Source: S146-42 sp965371965
GTDB taxonomy: Bacteria > Planctomycetota > Phycisphaerae > Phycisphaerales > UBA1924
Direction of reading: 5' to 3'
DNA length: 19,109 bases
Assembly: GCA_965371965.1 (NCBI GenBank)
Contig: CBDVAM010000062.1
Location: 1-19,109 of the forward strand
Shown piece by piece: positions 12,520 through 19,109 of the stretch. Numbering within the stretch: position 1 is the stretch's first letter; every line of letters begins with the position of its first letter. The translations under genes were made by a program, and so were the position numbers. A model generated the notes under the pieces. It did no database searches and was not told where the DNA came from. It worked only from the letters and a program-made list of their open reading frames with translations.

Positions 12520-13530
12520 ATGTTTGTGGATCGGGCGGCTATCACGGTGCGTGCGGGGGATGGGGGCGATGGGTTCGTCTCGTTCTATCGCGGCAAGGGG
12601 CTGCCCAAGGGCGGGCCTGATGGTGGCGATGGGGGGCGGGGCGGGGACGTGGTGCTCGCCGCGGATGATGGGCTGAACACGCTGATCGATTTTCGCGGTC
12701 GCCCGGAGTGGTCGGCCCCGTCGGGCGAGCGCGGGCGGGGCAAGCAGCAGTATGGGGCCGACGCGGATGATCTGGTGATCCGGGTGCCTGCGGGGACGAT
12801 GGCGATCGATGATGAGCGCGGCGAGGTCGTGTGCGATCTCGGGCAGGGCGAGTCGGCGATCGTGGCCAAGGGCGGACGGGGCGGGTTCGGCAACGAGCAT
12901 TTCAAGAGCGCCATCAACCAGACGCCGCGGAAGGCGACGCCCGGGGAGAGGGGCGAGCGGTTTCGGCTTCGGTTGGAGTTGAAGCTGATCGCGGAGGTCG
13001 GGCTGATTGGCATTCCCAACGCGGGCAAGAGCACGCTGTTGCGGGCGTTGACGCGGGCGACGCCGAAGGTCGCGGATTATCCGTTTACGACGCTGTCGCC
13101 GCAACTGGGGATCGCGGAGCTTGATCCGGCTCGCCGGCTGGTGCTTGCGGATATCCCGGGGCTCATCGAGGGCGCGTCTGGTGGCGCGGGGCTTGGGCAC
13201 GATTTTCTTCGCCATGTGGAGCGGACGACCGTGCTCGTGCACCTGCTGGATGCGTGTCCGGTGGATGGGTCGGATCCGGTTGAGGCGTATAGGACGGTTC
13301 GGGCGGAGCTTGCGGGGTATAGCGAGCAGCTTGCGCACAAGGCGGAGATCGTGGTGCTCAACAAGGTGGATCTGCTTGGGGGCGAGGAGGAGATCGAGGC
13401 GGCGCTGGGGGAGCTGCGGGGGCGGATCCCGCCGGGGCGGGAGCTGATGGCGATCTCGGGGGCGACGGGGATCGGGATGCGTGCGTTGCTGGAGCGGTTG
13501 TGGCAGATGCTGCATGAGGATGAGGGCTGA
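12520..13530 (+). CDS. obg: Obg/CgtA ribosome-associated GTPase
   Basis: ATG at 12520 (MFVDRAAITVRAGDGGDG) gives 336 residues; earlier in-frame codons lie in noncoding DNA. Residues 1-157 are the glycine-rich Obg fold (GGPDGGDGGRGGDVV, KGGRGGFGNEHFKSAINQTP). Residues 158-333 are the GTPase domain: G1 GIPNAGKS (164-171), switch region FTTLSPQLG, G3 DIPGLIEG (211-218), G4 NKVD (281-284) and G5 SGATG (313-317). The optional C-terminal OCT domain is absent, as in many bacteria. By family knowledge Obg binds the 50S ribosomal subunit, helps its late assembly and responds to guanine-nucleotide levels; it is usually essential. The ribosome site is weak. A dispersed repeat follows directly, and the next three genes run in the same direction. 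Confidence 0.97.
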   Translation: MFVDRAAITVRAGDGGDGFVSFYRGKGLPKGGPDGGDGGRGGDVVLAADDGLNTLIDFRGRPEWSAPSGERGRGKQQYGADADDLVIRVPAGTMAIDDERGEVVCDLGQGESAIVAKGGRGGFGNEHFKSAINQTPRKATPGERGERFRLRLELKLIAEVGLIGIPNAGKSTLLRALTRATPKVADYPFTTLSPQLGIAELDPARRLVLADIPGLIEGASGGAGLGHDFLRHVERTTVLVHLLDACPVDGSDPVEAYRTVRAELAGYSEQLAHKAEIVVLNKVDLLGGEEEIEAALGELRGRIPPGRELMAISGATGIGMRALLERLWQMLHEDEG

Positions 13531-13632
13531 GAGGCTATCCCCAAACCGCTGATTCACCACAGAGGCACCGAGGGCACAGAGAAAAAACTCTTGGATTTCA
13601 AGCTCTGTGCTCTTTATGACTCTGTTGTGAAC
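13531..13632. repeat. Dispersed CACAGAG/CTCTGTG inverted element, copy 2
   Basis: It opens GAGGCTATCCCCAAACCGCT, like the copy at 10888, one base after the obg stop codon. The strongest stem is GCACAGAG (13574-13581) with CTCTGTGC (13603-13610). It may end the obg transcript. Confidence 0.75.
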
Positions 13633-13690
13633 TGGGCCATCGGGGTTCTGGGATAGGTTCTCGTCGTCGGTGGGGGGGTACACTGGCGGC

Positions 13691-14206
13691 ATGAGTGGAC
13701 GGACGGGGTATTCGATTTCCAAGCCGACGGGGACGTGTGCCGCCAGCGGGCGCGCGTTGGCTGTGGGTGAAGAGTTCGTGGCGACGCTTCTGGAGCGTGA
13801 CGCGAGCTATGTGCGCGAGGACTATTCGGTTGCGGCGTGGGAAGAGGGGTCTCGCCCGAGTGGTGCGATCGTGGGCGTGTGGCGATCGGTGGTGGTCGCG
13901 GATGACGCCCGCAAGCGTCGGCTGATCGCGGGCGATGAGCTGATGGACCTGTTCGAGCAGTTGGCCGAGACCGAGGACGCGGGGCGGCTGGCGTTTCGGT
14001 ATGTGCTGACGCTGATCCTGATCCGCAAGAAGCTGGTGATGTATGAGGGGACGCGCGACGGGGTGGTGCTGGTGCGGCCTAAGGGTGTGGCGCTGCCGCC
14101 GGAGGGGCCGGCGCTGCTGGAGGTTGTGGATCCGGGGATGACCGACGAGCGGATCCAGGAGGTGAGCGAGCAGTTGTCGGCGGTGATCGACGAGGACGGC
14201 TCGTGA
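13691..14206 (+). CDS. Uncharacterised cytoplasmic protein, first of a probable operon
   Basis: ATG at 13691 (MSGRTGYSISKPTG) gives 171 residues; an in-frame upstream start at 13670 is less likely. There is no signal peptide or membrane segment. The N-terminus YSISKPTGTCAASGRAL resembles a treble-clef or zinc-like knuckle but has only one cysteine. Then come EEFVATLLERD, a Trp-containing stretch (AAWEEGSRP, VGVWRS) and long helices including LFEQLAETED and FRYVLTLILIRKKLVMYEGT. I recall similar proteins as conserved hypotheticals in planctomycetes, with no known function. Its TGA overlaps the GTG of the lipoprotein gene by four bases (GTGA), so the two are translationally coupled and may act together in envelope biogenesis; that is inference. 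Confidence 0.8.
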   Translation: MSGRTGYSISKPTGTCAASGRALAVGEEFVATLLERDASYVREDYSVAAWEEGSRPSGAIVGVWRSVVVADDARKRRLIAGDELMDLFEQLAETEDAGRLAFRYVLTLILIRKKLVMYEGTRDGVVLVRPKGVALPPEGPALLEVVDPGMTDERIQEVSEQLSAVIDEDGS

Positions 14207-15084
14207 GGGATTCTTTGCGATTGCTCGCGGTGTGTGTGGTGTTGGGTGGGTGGCTTTGTGTTTGTCTTGGCGGGTGTACCCGGGCGAAGGTCGATGATCC
14301 GGGCGATGGTGCGCCCGAGGACCGCCCGAGTTACGCGGAGCTGCGCGATCGGGTGAACGCGCGGAGCGAGCGGCTTGTGCGGTTGTGGGCGCGGGCGACG
14401 GTCGTGGTCCACAGCGTCGTCGAGGGCAAGGAACGGAAAGACCAGGCCGACGGGTATCTGCAGGTCGTGCGCCCATCGAGTCTGAGCCTGTCGCTGGGCA
14501 AGACCATCGACCGGATGTACTTCTTTCTTGGATCCAACGAGGAGCGGTACTGGTGGGTGGACACGCTGGACAAGGATCGGCGGGTGGCGCTGGTGGGCAC
14601 GCACGAGCGTGCGTCGGCGGCGCGGGCCGAGGAGTTCGGCGTGCCGGTGCATCCGCTGGATCTGATCGAGTTGCTGGGCATTTCTGGTTTGGCGGAGGGT
14701 GGCGATGCGCCGGTGTGGGATGAGGTCGCGGGCGGCTGGAGCGTGACGGCGGCGGCGCGGTTCGGCACGCGCCGGGTGGTGTTCGACCCGGTCGAGTGGT
14801 ATCCGATCGTGATCGAGTTGATAGATGAAGAGGGCGAGATCGCGGCGCGGGCGAGCCTGGAGGATTACGGGCGCCTGGCGGAGTTTGACGGGGTGGGGCT
14901 GCGTCCGGAGATGCCCTCTCAGATCACGATCGAGCTGGCGCGGATCGACACGACGGTGCTGTTTGACTTTGGGACGATCAAGAGCATCGAGCGGCTGCCG
15001 AGGGATATCGCGTTCGACCTGGAGGCGTTGTTGCGGCGCGAGCGAGTGGTGGAGGTGCGCGATCTCGACGAGCCGGCACCGTGA
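14203..15084 (+). CDS. Envelope lipoprotein, possibly LolA/LolB-like fold
   Basis: GTG at 14203 lies in the stop of the previous gene (GTGA overlap) and gives 293 residues. Residues 1-25 are a lipoprotein signal with lipobox LGGC (Cys25). The mature protein starts with a charged linker, then a helix rich in Arg/Leu/Ala (LRDRVNARSERLVRLWARAT). Beta strands follow with patterns such as ADGYLQVVRPSSLSLSLGK, SNEERYWWVDTLD and WYPIVIELIDEEGE. The order of a first helix followed by a half-barrel of long strands recalls LolA/LolB-type lipid-binding proteins. This is a fold-level guess without a diagnostic motif. The gene end overlaps the RDD gene by GTGA, again suggesting coupled translation. Confidence 0.8.
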   Translation: MRDSLRLLAVCVVLGGWLCVCLGGCTRAKVDDPGDGAPEDRPSYAELRDRVNARSERLVRLWARATVVVHSVVEGKERKDQADGYLQVVRPSSLSLSLGKTIDRMYFFLGSNEERYWWVDTLDKDRRVALVGTHERASAARAEEFGVPVHPLDLIELLGISGLAEGGDAPVWDEVAGGWSVTAAARFGTRRVVFDPVEWYPIVIELIDEEGEIAARASLEDYGRLAEFDGVGLRPEMPSQITIELARIDTTVLFDFGTIKSIERLPRDIAFDLEALLRRERVVEVRDLDEPAP

Positions 15085-16643
15085 CTTTGGGTGGGATCAG
15101 GGTGGCGGTTGTTGCCTGGGTTGTTGCTGGGGTTGCTGCGCTGGTGGTGGGCGGGGCGGCGTTGGGGCAGTCGCCGCTGGCGGCTTCGAGCGATAGCGGG
15201 CATCTGTGGTTTGCGATTCCCGCGGGGGAGGCTGCGACGATCTGGCATGTCCCGGCGCGGGCGGGCGGACCCGGCGGCGGCGGGTCTGCGAGTGGGACGG
15301 TGCGGTTTGCGTACGCGCTGGAGGGTGCGCCGGTCGGGCTGGCGGCGGATGGCGATCGGGTCGCGATGTTCTTTTCGCGGGCGGACGGCGGTTTCCTGGT
15401 GCGCGGGTTGTCTGTGGTTCGCGGGCGGGCCGGATGGCAGAACGCGTCGGTGGGGCGGCTGGACGCGATGGCAGGGGTCGGGGGGGTGGCGGGGGGCGGA
15501 GAGCTCATCGGCACGGCGTGGAACGAGTTGGGATTGATGGTGCTGGCGCGGGGCGAGGGCGGGGAGCTCTTGCTGATGCGGCTTGAGGGCGATGCGTGGC
15601 GCGAGGTTGAACTGGGCAGAGTCGGCGAGGCGGCGCGAAGTGACGGGGGCGCTGAAGTAGATGGGATTCTTGGGATTCAGGGAATCATTGAGTTGGGGCG
15701 CGATGCTGTTGGGCTGTTGGGAGAGGAAGACGGCGAGCGCTTTGTGTTGCGCGGCGACGTGGATGAGGATGAACCGGGCGGCGAGGTCTGGCGCTGGACG
15801 CGACAGGGGCTCGCAGGGGCTTCGGAGTTGGGCGGGCTGGTGCTGGTGGGCGGCGATGGCGAGTTGATAGGGGTTTCGTTGAACGAGGGTGGGGGCGGGG
15901 CGGTCTGGCGGGTCGGTGGCGGCGGCGTCTGGCGGGTGGGCGCGTTGGCGGAGTGGTGTGATGGCGGGGTCGGGATGTTGCGGGGCGACGATCGGATCGT
16001 GGCTATGGGGGCGTCGGCGGAAGAGGCATCCGCAGGGGGAGGCGCGCCTCGGATCTTTGAGATGAGCGTGCTGAGCGGGCGGGTCTTTGCAGATGGCGAG
16101 GCGGAGGTGCTTGCGCCGGTGATCGGGCGGGATCTGCGGATCCTGGTGGGGTCGGTGTTGGCGGTGGTGTTCATGGTGATTGCGATGGTGGGGGTGCGGA
16201 TGCCCCCGCCACCGAAGATTCCGCAGGGCTGGATTGTCGCGCCCGGGCTGGCGCGGGTGCTGGCGACGGCGGGTGATCTGATGGTGGCGGCGCTGGCGGT
16301 GTCGGCGGTGACGGGCGAGTCGCTGATGCGGGTGCTCTGGCTCGAGGCGGGGATGGGTGTCGGCGGGGCGATCAATCTGGGGATGGTCCTGGCGACGGCG
16401 TTCGTGCACACAACAGTGTTCGAGGGGCTGTTCGGGGCGTCGGCCGGGAAGCTGATGGTCGGATGCCGGGTGATCGGGGCAGAGGATGGGCGGGTCGGGT
16501 TTGGGCGGATCGCGGTTCGCAATGCGATGAAGTGGTTTCTGTTGCCGAGCGTGCTGATGGCATGGGTTGATCCATTCGGTCGGCACGCGGGCGATGCGCT
16601 GGGGCGGACGGTGGTGGTGATGGGTCCGATCGAGGAAAGTTGA
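15081..16643 (+). CDS. RDD-domain membrane protein with large extracytoplasmic region
   Basis: GTG at 15081 overlaps the preceding stop and gives 520 residues. Residues 7-29 form a signal peptide or first membrane segment. Residues 32-345 are a glycine-rich, Trp-spotted beta region with repeated units such as HLWFAIPAG, VAMFFSRADGGF and GGLVLVGGDGELIGVSL, which suggest a propeller outside the cytoplasm. A membrane segment follows at about 352-372. Residues 389-513 are an RDD domain: ARVLATAGDLMVAAL (Arg392, Asp399), helices, SAGKLMVGCRV, and DPFGRHAGDALGRTVVV with Asp505. RDD proteins are often linked to transport or ion exchange in the membrane, but most have no known substrate. The pairing with a sensor-like beta region is unusual. 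Confidence 0.85.
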   Translation: MTLGGIRVAVVAWVVAGVAALVVGGAALGQSPLAASSDSGHLWFAIPAGEAATIWHVPARAGGPGGGGSASGTVRFAYALEGAPVGLAADGDRVAMFFSRADGGFLVRGLSVVRGRAGWQNASVGRLDAMAGVGGVAGGGELIGTAWNELGLMVLARGEGGELLLMRLEGDAWREVELGRVGEAARSDGGAEVDGILGIQGIIELGRDAVGLLGEEDGERFVLRGDVDEDEPGGEVWRWTRQGLAGASELGGLVLVGGDGELIGVSLNEGGGGAVWRVGGGGVWRVGALAEWCDGGVGMLRGDDRIVAMGASAEEASAGGGAPRIFEMSVLSGRVFADGEAEVLAPVIGRDLRILVGSVLAVVFMVIAMVGVRMPPPPKIPQGWIVAPGLARVLATAGDLMVAALAVSAVTGESLMRVLWLEAGMGVGGAINLGMVLATAFVHTTVFEGLFGASAGKLMVGCRVIGAEDGRVGFGRIAVRNAMKWFLLPSVLMAWVDPFGRHAGDALGRTVVVMGPIEES

Positions 16644-16650
16644 GACTTTG

Positions 16651-16752
16651 AACGCGCAGATCGAGCGCGTTTGGGTGCAAGAGCCGATAGGTCTGGTCGG
16701 GTTTGGACCCCCGCGGAGTGCGGCGGGGTGATTTTCGCGCAGAATATGCGCG
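16651..16752 (+). promoter_or_regulatory. Two hairpins between the RDD and TPR genes
   Basis: AACGCGC (16651-16657)/GCGCGTT (16665-16671) lies just after the RDD stop. CGCGC (16736-16740)/GCGCG (16748-16752) lies just before the TPR start. Neither has a T-run. The 125-base gap may contain a terminator, a processing site or a new promoter. Confidence 0.4.
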
Positions 16753-16768
16753 AGGACGGGGTCGATAC

Positions 16769-19109
16769 GTGGCGGAGCCGCGCGACAACGTGAACGGCGA
16801 GGGCGTTGCGCCGGATGGTGCGCCTGGGGCTGATGCGCCGGCGGAGGGGTCGGGCACCGAGGATGTGACGCCGCCGAGTTGGCGGGAGTTGTGGCAGGTG
16901 CCGGCGTTGGTCGGCTCTGTGGCGCTGCTTGGGGCGGCGGCGTATCTGGCGCTGGCGTCGAGGCCGAAGGTCGATTATGAGGGGCTGCTCCGGCGGGGCG
17001 AGATCCTGATCGAGCAGGGCAAGCCGCTGGAGGCGATCGAGGACCTGAACTCGCGGGTGTTCCCGTTTGAGGCCAAGGGTGAGCTGCCCGAGGCGGCGCG
17101 GGCGCGGTATTTCCTGCTGCTGGCGCGGGCGATGTACCAGGGGCAGCGTCAGCTGGAGGTTGATAAGCCTGAGAATCACGAGCGGATTCTGCGGGCGTTC
17201 AGTGACGCCGAGGCGAGCGGGGCGGTGCTGGGGGATCACGATCGCGAGTCGATCGTGCAGAGCCACCTGTCGATGGGGCGTGCTGATTTGGCGGCGGAGT
17301 CCGCCGGGCGGATCAGCGATGCGAATATGGAGCGTCGCCACGAGTTGATGAAGCGGGCGATCGAGCTTGAGCTCTCGCGGGCGACGCATGATTTTTCGGC
17401 GGCGCTTGGATTGATGGAGGGGATGCTGGACGACCCGGCGTTGGATGACGAGGGTCGGGCGTGGATCACCCAGCGGCAGACGGATGTTTTGATTGACCAG
17501 GGGTATCAGGACGAGGCGATCGCGAAGCTGCTTCGCGAGCTGCAGCGGCTTGGCGGAGTGGACAACCGGACGCGGGCGGAGCTGCTCTTGAGCCTCTCGC
17601 ATGCGTATCTCGATGCGGGTGCGCCCGAGCAGGCGCGCGAGCAGCTCGGGCGGGTGTCGTCGCTGTTCGTGTCGACCGATGATCGGATGGGCGAGGTGCT
17701 GTGGCTCGAGGGTGTTGCGCTCGAGGCCCTGGGCGAGGGCCAGGCGGCGCGCGAGCGGCTGCTGGCGGTGCTGGTGGAGTATCCGTCGAGCGAGGCGGTG
17801 ATCCCGGCGCTGCTGGAGGTTGCGGAGATCGAGGCGAGGCTCGATGAGCCGGACTCATCGGTGCATCACTTCGAGCGGTTGGTCGAGGTGTTGCTGGACG
17901 GGCGTCGGCACAGGCGGGTGAGCAAGGAGGGGGTGATCGAGAGCCTGGTGGCGCGGTCGGCGGAGGTCGCGGCGCGGAGGAGGTGGGATCTTGCGATCCG
18001 GCTCGGGCGGCTCAGCGAGGATCTGTTCGAGGGGGGCGAGCCGGTGCCCGAGGTGCTGCTTGCGATCGCGCGGGGCGAGCGCGGGATGGCGCTGGCGTTG
18101 ATGGGATTCGGTACGGATCCGATCGGGACACTCACGGGCGAGGATCGGCGGGATATCGGGTTGCTGGACCCGGCGACGCGCGAGGAGGCGAGGCGCCACC
18201 TGATCGCGGCGGGGAGCATGTTCCTTCGGCACGCGCGGACGCGGATCGTGTCGGATTACGAGGCGTTCGGCGATTCGCTGTTCCTGGCGGGCGATTGCTT
18301 TGATCGCGCGGGGGACCAGGGCGAGGCGATCAGCGTGTTTCAGGAGTATATCGAGGCGTTTCCCAATGACCCGCGCAAGGGCGAGGCGAGGCTTCGGCTG
18401 GCGCAGGCGTTCGAGGCGCGGGGGGAGACCGTGCTGGCGATCGAGGGGTATCGGGCGCTGATCAGCGATGCGAGCGATCCGGAGATCAAGAACGTGGGGA
18501 TCTTCGGGGACAGGAGCTATGTGCCGCTGGCGCGCCTGATGGCGCGCGATCAGGACGCGACGAACGACGAGGAGGCCGAGGCGCTGCTTCGATTGATCGT
18601 GGACGGCATCGTGGTGCATGATCCGGACACGGCGTTGTATCGCGACGGGGTGTTCGAGCTGGGCAATCTGCTCTTGAACCGGGGCCGGTATGAAGAAGCT
18701 ATCAAGACGCTGGGCGAGGCGTTGGAGCGGTTTGACGGCGATCCGCGGGAGATCGAGGCGCGGTATCGCCTCGCTGAGGCGTCGCGGATGGACGCCGAGA
18801 GGATCGAGGTGGAGCTTGGTCGGGCGATCCCGGCGAGCGAGCGCGAGGCGCTGGAGGCGATTCGGACGAGCCGGCTCGAGAGGGCGCTTGGGCTGTTCGA
18901 TCGGACGATCGAGGACCTGAGCCGGATCGACAGCCGGCGGCTCGGTATGGCGCGGGCGGAGATGCTGCGCAACAGCATGTACTTCCGGGCGGCGAGCGCG
19001 CGGTCGTTGGGTGACTTCGAGCGGGCGATCGAGTTGTACGACGAGTCGTACGCGCGGTATCCCGAGGATCCGGCGTCGCTGATGGCGCTGACCCAGATCG
19101 TGAGTATCC
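16769..19109 (+). CDS. Membrane-anchored TPR-repeat protein, truncated at the right edge
   Basis: GTG at 16769, with GGGG seven bases upstream, opens a frame that stays open to the last base (780 codons visible). Residues 1-40 are an acidic/proline-rich cytoplasmic head. A single membrane segment follows at about 45-63 (PALVGSVALLGAAAYLALA), so the long remainder is probably periplasmic. Helix pairs of TPR type occur throughout, for example YEGLLRRGEILIEQGKPLEA (about 70), the block around GDSLFLAGDCFDRAGDQGEA (about 498), GRYEEAIKTLGEALERF (about 640) and LGDFERAIELYDESYARYP (about 748). Such proteins act as scaffolds for envelope or secretion complexes; the partner is unknown. It follows the RDD gene on the same strand and may extend the operon. 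The C-terminus lies outside the window. Confidence 0.88.
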   Translation, partial: MAEPRDNVNGEGVAPDGAPGADAPAEGSGTEDVTPPSWRELWQVPALVGSVALLGAAAYLALASRPKVDYEGLLRRGEILIEQGKPLEAIEDLNSRVFPFEAKGELPEAARARYFLLLARAMYQGQRQLEVDKPENHERILRAFSDAEASGAVLGDHDRESIVQSHLSMGRADLAAESAGRISDANMERRHELMKRAIELELSRATHDFSAALGLMEGMLDDPALDDEGRAWITQRQTDVLIDQGYQDEAIAKLLRELQRLGGVDNRTRAELLLSLSHAYLDAGAPEQAREQLGRVSSLFVSTDDRMGEVLWLEGVALEALGEGQAARERLLAVLVEYPSSEAVIPALLEVAEIEARLDEPDSSVHHFERLVEVLLDGRRHRRVSKEGVIESLVARSAEVAARRRWDLAIRLGRLSEDLFEGGEPVPEVLLAIARGERGMALALMGFGTDPIGTLTGEDRRDIGLLDPATREEARRHLIAAGSMFLRHARTRIVSDYEAFGDSLFLAGDCFDRAGDQGEAISVFQEYIEAFPNDPRKGEARLRLAQAFEARGETVLAIEGYRALISDASDPEIKNVGIFGDRSYVPLARLMARDQDATNDEEAEALLRLIVDGIVVHDPDTALYRDGVFELGNLLLNRGRYEEAIKTLGEALERFDGDPREIEARYRLAEASRMDAERIEVELGRAIPASEREALEAIRTSRLERALGLFDRTIEDLSRIDSRRLGMARAEMLRNSMYFRAASARSLGDFERAIELYDESYARYPEDPASLMALTQIVSI

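Noticed and set aside
12505..13722. 405-codon minus-strand ORF opposite obg
   Set aside because: All GTPase motifs are on the plus strand; the antisense frame is Arg/Pro/His-rich.
14919..17602. Long minus-strand ORFs (555 and 641 codons) opposite the lipoprotein, RDD and TPR genes
   Set aside because: They are high-G+C shadow frames; the plus-strand genes have signal peptides, overlaps and domain motifs.
1..19109. tRNA, rRNA, riboswitch or other structured RNA genes
   Set aside because: I looked for tRNA-like cloverleaf ends and conserved rRNA or riboswitch cores and saw none; a covariance-model scan would be needed to exclude small RNAs.

Overview
The window looks like chromosomal DNA of a planctomycete, most likely class Phycisphaerae. 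Three things suggest this: high G+C, paired EF-hand/dockerin-type repeats at the C-terminus of a secreted protein (a frequent arrangement in Phycisphaerales), and very many short palindromic repeats between and even inside genes. The assignment is inferred from sequence character and family knowledge, not from a search.

Left part, 1-4300: the start of an M1-type metallopeptidase lipoprotein (minus strand, cut by the window edge); a small secreted protein with two dockerin-like repeats (minus); an in-frame upstream ORF for a helical protein that has no stop codon of its own; a lipoprotein carrying a PhnB-like VOC domain (plus); and a zinc-ribbon membrane protein (minus). Most gaps here are filled by hairpin repeats of two families. 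Family A has 9-base arms such as CACTGGTGG/CCACCAGTG. Family B has 11-base arms such as GCATAGCCACT/AGTGGCCATGC.

Middle, 4300-9460: a compositionally different gene (lower G+C, minus) encodes a coiled-coil protein with two membrane segments. It sits between a short copy of the VOC gene 3' end and two decayed copies of putA-type 3' ends. The intact putA (bifunctional proline catabolism enzyme, minus) follows. It carries palindromic repeats inserted in frame at two places.

Right of putA, all on the plus strand: a GNAT acetyltransferase, a Fur-family regulator without the usual CxxC pairs, and a PilZ-domain protein. Then comes about 1.6 kb of repeat-rich DNA holding one low-G+C small membrane-protein gene. 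That gene lies between imperfect 30-base inverted repeats, which themselves lie between 65-base direct repeats.

12520 to the end: obg (ribosome-associated GTPase), then a probable operon of an uncharacterised cytoplasmic protein, an envelope lipoprotein and an RDD-domain membrane protein, the last three joined by 4-base GTGA overlaps. A large membrane-anchored TPR protein follows and runs off the right edge. The best candidates for something undescribed are the in-frame palindromes in putA, the foreign two-TM gene bracketed by 3'-end copies of its neighbours, and the repeat-bounded 0.9 kb cassette.
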